From Sipunculus nudus (taxonomy: Eukaryota; Annelida; Sipuncula; Golfingiida; Sipunculidae): a stretch of DNA of 64,000 nt. Numbering within the stretch: position 1 is the stretch's first letter; every line of letters begins with the position of its first letter. The stretch covers positions 75,016,659 to 75,080,658 of the forward strand of contig CM049313.1 of assembly GCA_026874595.1 (NCBI GenBank), written 5' to 3'. This document shows positions 60,575-64,000 of this stretch, one piece after another. Under the pieces are notes generated by a model that was given only the letters and a program-made list of their open reading frames with translations, did not search any database and was not told where the DNA came from. A program made the position numbers and the translations under genes.

Positions 60575-60684
60575 TGACACACGGTAACCGAGACTCCCAA
60601 TTCTCAGTACCCGAGACCTCAAAACACGGTAACCGAGACCTCCAAATCGAGGTAACCGAGACTTTCGGACCGTGTGTCAATAAG
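60575..60684. mobile_element. Related MITE with internal GGTAACCGAGAC repeats
   Basis: Left end TGACACACGGT (60575-60585) and right end ACCGTGTGTCA (60669-60679, followed by ATAAG) are inverted repeats of the same family as at 57262. Inside are four copies of a (GGTA)ACCGAGAC phrase spaced by about 22-40 bp. Confidence 0.75.
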
Positions 60685-60699
60685 CACTTCGTTTTTCAA

Positions 60700-61385
60700 A
60701 ACAAACCAGAGTGACAGATCGTACAGCTCACAACACAAAGTTTCACAGGGGGTGCATGCTGACATTTTGAAGGTTTGTTAAAGCTGAAACATGCCCCACT
60801 ATAAATCTGAGTAGCGATGTCTTTTTGTTTTTTCAAGCAGAGCCACCTTGCAGCAACTGCTGTTGATGTCTGTTCAAAACAGCAGGCAGGTTACAACTTG
60901 CTTGCAGGCTCGCTATAACTATTGGTATACTAAGCGCTGTGGTCTGTTCTTATCAAAGTCTTACTCTTAGTTACGGGTTGGTTTCCTGTCCAGTTTCCTA
61001 ATCCAAACAGATTATTATGATCTGATATTTTCATTTCACTTTTTTCTAGACCCAGTTAGCCAACTGCAATTTTTAGGATAAATAATTGTGTTCACGTCCA
61101 TAATGATCTCCCTTGTATTTAAGTTGTTACCCTAAATAATATCCCCATACTTTATAATATATTATCCATCCCAGGACCCGTGTCAGCATATTTTTTTAGA
61201 TAATTTTCCATACAAGTTGAGCAGTGTAAACCTTTCTGGTCCAAAGGTTGCAGGAGCTATTCCAATGAATGCCTGAATAAATAATTTACCTACTCTTATT
61301 AAATAATAAGTCGAATTTTGCTCCCACTTTGTTCCCGCTCCATCGACCTCTTATGACATTAAGACTATTTTATTGTAGCCAGAGC
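60700..61385. other. Intergenic stretch
   Basis: No gene or recognised repeat seen. Confidence 0.5.
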
Positions 61386-61389
61386 CAAT

Positions 61390-61708
61390 GTTGTTACATC
61401 TGATTTGATTGACAGCTTACTGGCCCGATATCCCGCATTTATGGGCCACATGCTCATGAAGAGAATTCCAAAAACCCAGCCATCACAGAGTCCTGTGGAC
61501 GTGGGTTACTAACTTACTGGACAGGATAGCTGTCAATCAAAACAAATGTAAAAACAGGCTCAGAAAGATTGGCCCTGTACCCCTGCCAGGTGCTTTCACA
61601 AGCCGAGGCTCTCTGCTGGCAGGGTTTCGGGTCTGTCTGTCTGAGCCTGTGGTCAATGTATGCAGGTTGCTTGCCCGGCGAGCTATCACTCAAAATGAAA
61701 TGTAACAA
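61390..61708. mobile_element. Foldback-type element with nested inverted repeats
   Basis: Outer arms TTGTTACAT...(61392) and ATGTAACAA...(61698) continue as about 28 bp of imperfect inverted match. A perfect 14-bp inner inverted pair, TTTGATTGACAGCT (61404-61417) and AGCTGTCAATCAAA (61528-61541), lies within. No coding capacity. Confidence 0.6.
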
Positions 61709-61709
61709 C

Positions 61710-62085
61710 AAGTTTTTTCTCCAAACGCATACATGACACAGAACACATGGCTGTATTTATTTTCCCAATTTAACATCTATAGAACACCTGAGGTTTGGGC
61801 CTCTTTTAAATAATTTTCAAAATAAATACTGATTTTAAACTTTTTTTACTTGAGAATGTGTTGTTTCTTCAGTCAAACTAGAGCAAAAAAATGGGGGCTT
61901 GTGTATCTCCTTTTTTAACCATCCTGGCCCGAATGCAGTGAAGCCCAAAAAACCCCTCCAAGCAGTCTAACACAAGCACTGGACAACACCTCTTTGATTG
62001 GCCACAGATTTAAAAAAAAACTGACCATTACTGTCAATTTTATAGGAGATTATGCTTGACGTACTTTAAAATCAAACAATGGGTA
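61710..62085. other. Intergenic stretch
   Basis: No gene or recognised repeat seen. Confidence 0.5.
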
Positions 62086-62087
62086 GT

Positions 62088-64000
62088 TAGCTCAGCTGAC
62101 TATAAGTCATCTGAGCTATAGTCGTGGTCCATTGGCCATCTGTCCGTCCGTCCGTCCGGGTGTCTGTCTATAAGACTGCACTTTTCGACAACATTGGACC
62201 TACAAATCTGAAATTCGGCATACAGTTAGATGTCCCCACAATCTCCTACCATGCCAAAAATTGGGTCAATAGGACTTCGTTCCTTCGAGATATTAAGGAA
62301 AAACCTCAATTTTTTATTAGAAATCTATTTTCGCACTTCAGGACTGCCTAATATCAAAACCACTCATCTGGTTTTCTTCATATTTACCATGAAAATTCCT
62401 CTATATAGTTCCTATGTACATGCCAGAAATTAAGTCAGTATTATTTAATTTAAAAAGGTAATGGGCCCAAACATAATGGACTTTGTAAAAAAATCAGGAA
62501 AGATATTTGGTCATTTAAGACCAAAAGTGTTAAAAGTAAGGACTTTTTTTCAGTAATACAACTTTTATTAATCAAAATTTAATTGTATACCAAACATTAG
62601 ATCAAAATCTGTTATTTTATTTTTAAAATGGCAAAAAATATAAAATTGGTACCTTAAATTTTGCCAAAGTTTGACCATGGCACTTTTTTTCCTGTAACTG
62701 CTGTGGATTTAATTTTCAAAGCATGTTTTTGTTAGCATTTCAACTGTTAACACCAAAAATTTGAAACCAGTTGATCAAAAACTGTTTTCAAGTTTTCAAG
62801 CACCATGTCACATATTGTTTACATCAAGCTAGTGTTATGCAGTTTGCTAGAGCTCAGCTCCCAAGCTCCAGCTCTAAATTCCTTAAATTTGGCATACAGT
62901 TAGATGTCTCCAAAATCCCCTACCACGCGAAGAATTTGGTCACTAGGACTTAATTCCTTCGAGATATTAATGAAAAACTTCATTTTTCCATTAAAAACCC
63001 ATTGTTACACTTTAAAACTGCCTAATATCAAAACCTCTGATCTGACTTTGATCATATATAATATACATATTTTTCTATACATTTGCTATGCACATGCCAT
63101 AAATGATGTCAGTATTGTGTAATTGTTTTAAGTTATGGGCCCAAACATAATGCACTATTTAAAAAATAAAGAAATATATTAACAAGAGGATTGCTGAAGC
63201 TAGAGATTTTTTGTCAGGGATGTAACATTATTTAATCAAGATTCAATTGAATACCCAAAATTAGTTCTGAATTTTTCAAATTTTATAAGTTATTAGTATA
63301 ATTATAAAATTAGTACCTTAAATTTTGCCCAACTTTGACCATGGCACGGTTGTTTCCTGAGAGCACTGTTGATATAATTTTCATATCATGCACACATCAG
63401 GATTTAATTTTTTTAGTTTAGAAAGCTAAAAGAAATTGGCCAAATATTGTTGCTTTTATTAATGTTTTTATAAGACCTTTCGGACCCAGGCTCTACCCAG
63501 CCCCTCTTCAGTCACCTGTATGTTGACCTTGTTTACCTTTCATCAAATTATGCACGCTTGAGGCGAGGCATACATTGGGGCAGCCAGGCAGCTAATGCCC
63601 AGCCACAGTTGATCCAGTTGTCCAACCCAACTCATCTAGTAGCTATTTTGAAAAACAACATAACAATGAACAATAAATTAATAAATTTTTATTGGTTTTT
63701 AATTAATAGAAAAGAAATTTGTTAGTTGATGAGTAACAGAAAATTAACTGATGATGTAAGGATCTTGTATGGATGGATAGAATGTCAAATTTATTCCAAA
63801 TAACACCATGCAGTCACCTTTGGTATTTTTCAGTTCAATTTTAATGATAAAAAAATCATATTATTCATTACTAATTATTAGGGATCATATGAAGGAAATA
63901 ATTGATAGACAAAGATGCAGTTGATAATTTAAATCTAGATTCCTACTGTGTCTTGTGTGTAGATTGATGTGAAAGTAGGCCAAACTGAATATATTACATT
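62088..64000 (-). mobile_element. Inverted copy of the 42.2-44.17 kb element, cut by the window edge
   Basis: It starts TTAGCTCAGCTGACTATAAG, the reverse complement of the end at 44166, with the GTCC repeat from 62142. It then runs through both internal units and the CATCTAGTAGC segment near 63632 (matching about 42608) to the window end. Divergence is moderate, with many indels. Confidence 0.8.

Noticed and set aside
62124-63122. Short plus-strand frames in the terminal repeat (MSPQSPTMPKIG.., MSPKSPTTRRIW..)
   Set aside because: They are parallel frames in duplicated repeat units and match the inverted copy near 43.8-44.0 kb; no protein family recognised.

Overview
The window is AT-rich, intron-rich invertebrate DNA, most likely from a mollusc and probably a bivalve. 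I judge this from the interspersed repeats, from the large non-coding stretches and from the style of the one clear gene. The species cannot be fixed from sequence alone.

One gene dominates, on the minus strand from about 50.2 kb down to at least 5.1 kb. A long 5' coding exon (ATG at 50171, 433 codons) ends in a strong donor, CAG|GTGGGT, exactly between codons (phase 0). Below it lie fourteen separate exons, each encoding one pair of C2H2 zinc fingers and its own stop codon. They start at 37018, 35308, 34508, 30896, 26915, 23546, 22892, 16945, 16056, 14774, 13246, 11375, 8524 and 5313. I traced each to a phase-0 AG acceptor, so any of them can be joined in frame to the common exon. The layout matches insect longitudinals lacking (lola) and mod(mdg4): one shared N-terminus and many alternative C-terminal finger modules. 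The shared N-terminus here is not a BTB domain. It is a short ordered segment followed by a long Ser/Pro-rich tail with basic clusters and a SUMO-interaction motif next to two sumoylation consensus sites. All fourteen finger pairs have a six-residue inter-finger linker and Arg at helix position -1 of the second finger.

Layout: 0-0.9 kb, decayed non-LTR retrotransposon; 1.1-1.4 kb, 28-bp minisatellite; 1.9-4.8 kb, other repeats; 5.1-37.0 kb, finger-exon array with repeat islands at 9.4-10.3 and 17.7-21.3 kb; 38-48.8 kb, long first intron packed with repeats; 48.87-50.17 kb, common exon; 50.2-50.6 kb, candidate promoter; 50.8-64 kb, intergenic sequence with MITE-like elements, LINE scraps, a small GC-rich island, and at the end an inverted copy of a repeat also found at 42.2-44.2 kb.

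The inferred output is a family of at least fourteen nuclear DNA-binding isoforms that share a regulatory N-terminus and differ in DNA recognition, plus a possible finger-less read-through form. No tRNA, rRNA or CRISPR array was seen.
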